Of a DNA stretch of 16,813 bases, positions 16,004 to 16,813 are shown in pieces. Under the pieces are notes generated by a model that saw only the letters and a program-made list of their open reading frames with translations, searched no databases and was not told the origin of the DNA. Position 1 is the stretch's first letter. The number at the start of each line of letters is the position of its first letter. Source of the DNA: an uncultured Campylobacter sp. (GTDB lineage Bacteria > Campylobacterota > Campylobacteria > Campylobacterales > Campylobacteraceae); the NCBI GenBank assembly GCA_949294425.1, contig CASFHJ010000219.1, forward strand, positions 1 through 16,813. Direction: 5' to 3'. The translations under genes were made by a program, and so were the position numbers.

Positions 16004-16552
16004 TTAAACTATTTTCTCAACTTGAGAATAAAGAATTTCAACAGGTGTAGAACGTCCAAATATAGATACATTTAATCTTAAAAGACCTCTAACCATATCA
16101 TATTCTTCTACTATGCCAGTAAAATTAGCAAATGGTCCGTCTATGATACGGACATTTTCGCCTTCTTCAAAAGATATTTTAGGTTTTGGAGCAGCTTTAT
16201 TTTGCACTTTTTCTAGTATTAAATTTATATCTTTTTCAGAAAGAGGGGTCGGCTGCTTTCTATCACCTGTTTTATTTTCACCTATGAAGCGTCCAACCTT
16301 TGGTAAAGACTGAATCTTATGCCAGAGCTCAACCGTAAATATTATGCAAACAAAAACATAACCAGAATACAAAGACCTTTCGCTAATCTTTTCTTTTCCA
16401 TTCTTAAATTCTATCACATCTTCTGTTGGCACGACTATATCTTTTACCTGCTCTTGCAGATGATTATCTCTAACGAGATTTTCTATAGCTCTTTTTACAG
16501 CCATCTCGCTACCGGCATAAGTTTGAATAGCATACCACTTAAATTCGCTCAC
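16004..16552 (-). CDS. nusG: Transcription termination/antitermination factor NusG
   Basis: NusG binds the RNA polymerase clamp and suppresses pausing, and its KOW domain bridges to Rho or ribosomal protein S10. The 182-aa product starts with GTG at 16552 ([16 protein letters not shown]), with AGGAAAGAG just upstream. The N-terminal NGN domain spans about 5-115 and includes [19 protein letters not shown] and [10 protein letters not shown]. The KOW domain is at about 129-160, with [19 protein letters not shown] and [12 protein letters not shown]. It appears about five residues longer than the C. jejuni protein I remember, with extra residues around NKTGDRKQ (93-100), and the strand at 66-74 (VFVCIIFTV) is more hydrophobic than usual. 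It lies 21 nt after secE. Confidence 0.96.
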   Translation of the reverse strand: MSEFKWYAIQTYAGSEMAVKRAIENLVRDNHLQEQVKDIVVPTEDVIEFKNGKEKISERSLYSGYVFVCIIFTVELWHKIQSLPKVGRFIGENKTGDRKQPTPLSEKDINLILEKVQNKAAPKPKISFEEGENVRIIDGPFANFTGIVEEYDMVRGLLRLNVSIFGRSTPVEILYSQVEKIV

Positions 16553-16573
16553 AACTCTTTCCTCGATAAAAAA

Positions 16574-16756
16574 TTAAGAAACTATGAAAGATAATGAATA
16601 AAACATAATTAAATCAACTATCCAAAGGAAAAGAGCAACAACAAAAACTACAACAAAGACTGTAATATAAGCATTTCTAACCTGTTCTTTTAAAGGAAAT
16701 ATAACCTTTGATAACTCTGCTTTAGATAGCCTAAAATAACTCAATAATTTTTCCAT
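16574..16756 (-). CDS. secE: Preprotein translocase subunit SecE
   Basis: SecE clamps and stabilises SecY in the SecYEG export channel. From the ATG at 16756 the product is 60 aa (MEKLLSYFRLSKAEL...), the short single-helix form typical of this phylum. An amphipathic N-terminal helix with the conserved KVIFPLKEQVRNAYITV (about 17-33) leads into one transmembrane helix (about 31-52). The frame stays open upstream to an ATG at 16810, but that stretch is the antisense-free reading of the tRNA gene, so I reject the longer start. Only a weak GAGG lies upstream. The gene begins 20 nt after the tRNA 3' end. Confidence 0.95.
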   Translation of the reverse strand: MEKLLSYFRLSKAELSKVIFPLKEQVRNAYITVFVVVFVVALFLWIVDLIMFYSLSFIVS

Positions 16757-16776
16757 ATTTTTCAAAACCTCAAAAA

Positions 16777-16813
16777 TGGCAGGGCAAGAGGGATTCGAAC
16801 CCCCAACCATCGG
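16777..16813 (-). tRNA. tRNA-Trp (3' part; 5' half beyond right edge)
   Basis: The minus-strand sequence ends with a full tRNA 3' half: T-arm GGGGG-TTCGAAT-CCCTC, acceptor 3' strand TTGCCCT, discriminator G and an encoded CCA. The anticodon is outside the window. The Trp identity is inferred from the position directly upstream of secE, where Campylobacter carries tRNA-Trp after rpmG, and from the G discriminator that suits tRNA-Trp. Certainty that it is a tRNA is high; its amino-acid identity is moderate. Confidence 0.85.

Noticed and set aside
16757..16810. N-terminal extension of SecE by 18 residues
   Set aside because: The added codons are the transcribed tRNA 3' half, and the 60-aa form matches the family length.

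Overview
The window reads as the chromosome of a Campylobacter or close relative (Campylobacterota). It is AT-rich, every gene lies on the minus strand, and the proteins look like Campylobacter homologues from memory: a MOMP-type porin, a 59-60 aa SecE, and a gene order tRNA-secE-nusG-rplKAJL-rpoBC. The species cannot be fixed from the sequence alone. It does not look like C. jejuni itself, because the porin sequence and its position differ.

Read in the direction of transcription (right to left), the window opens with the 3' end of a tRNA, probably tRNA-Trp (16777 to the right edge). It is followed 20 nt later by secE, then nusG (GTG start), rplK, rplA, a leader region with the hallmark of an L10 autoregulatory leader, rplJ (GTG start), rplL, a two-hairpin spacer that looks like the rplL/rpoB attenuator, rpoB, and rpoC (one-base overlap TAATG). 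The block ends in a strong intrinsic terminator that overlaps the rpoC stop codon. It couples protein export (SecE), transcription elongation (NusG), the ribosomal stalk and L1 arm, and the RNA polymerase core.

Next comes a single-gene unit: a major outer-membrane porin with its own extended -10 promoter, strong Shine-Dalgarno and intrinsic terminator. Immediately after that terminator is a tightly packed cluster: a 5-formyltetrahydrofolate cyclo-ligase family gene, rny (RNase Y, 68-nt overlap), a DedA-family membrane protein (3-nt gap) and comEC/rec2 (ATGA overlap). comEC runs off the left edge.

There is no intergenic stretch longer than about 150 bases, and no mobile element, CRISPR array, rRNA or phage gene was seen. 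This is a core housekeeping region and I see no undescribed system in it. The points worth a second look are regulatory and structural: the L10 leader, the graded set of hairpins that share an AGCCC/GGGCT stem core, the cyclo-ligase start jammed against a terminator, a perfect 18-bp tandem repeat in the L7/L12 hinge, a divergent strand in NusG, and the placement of the porin between rpoC and the rny cluster.
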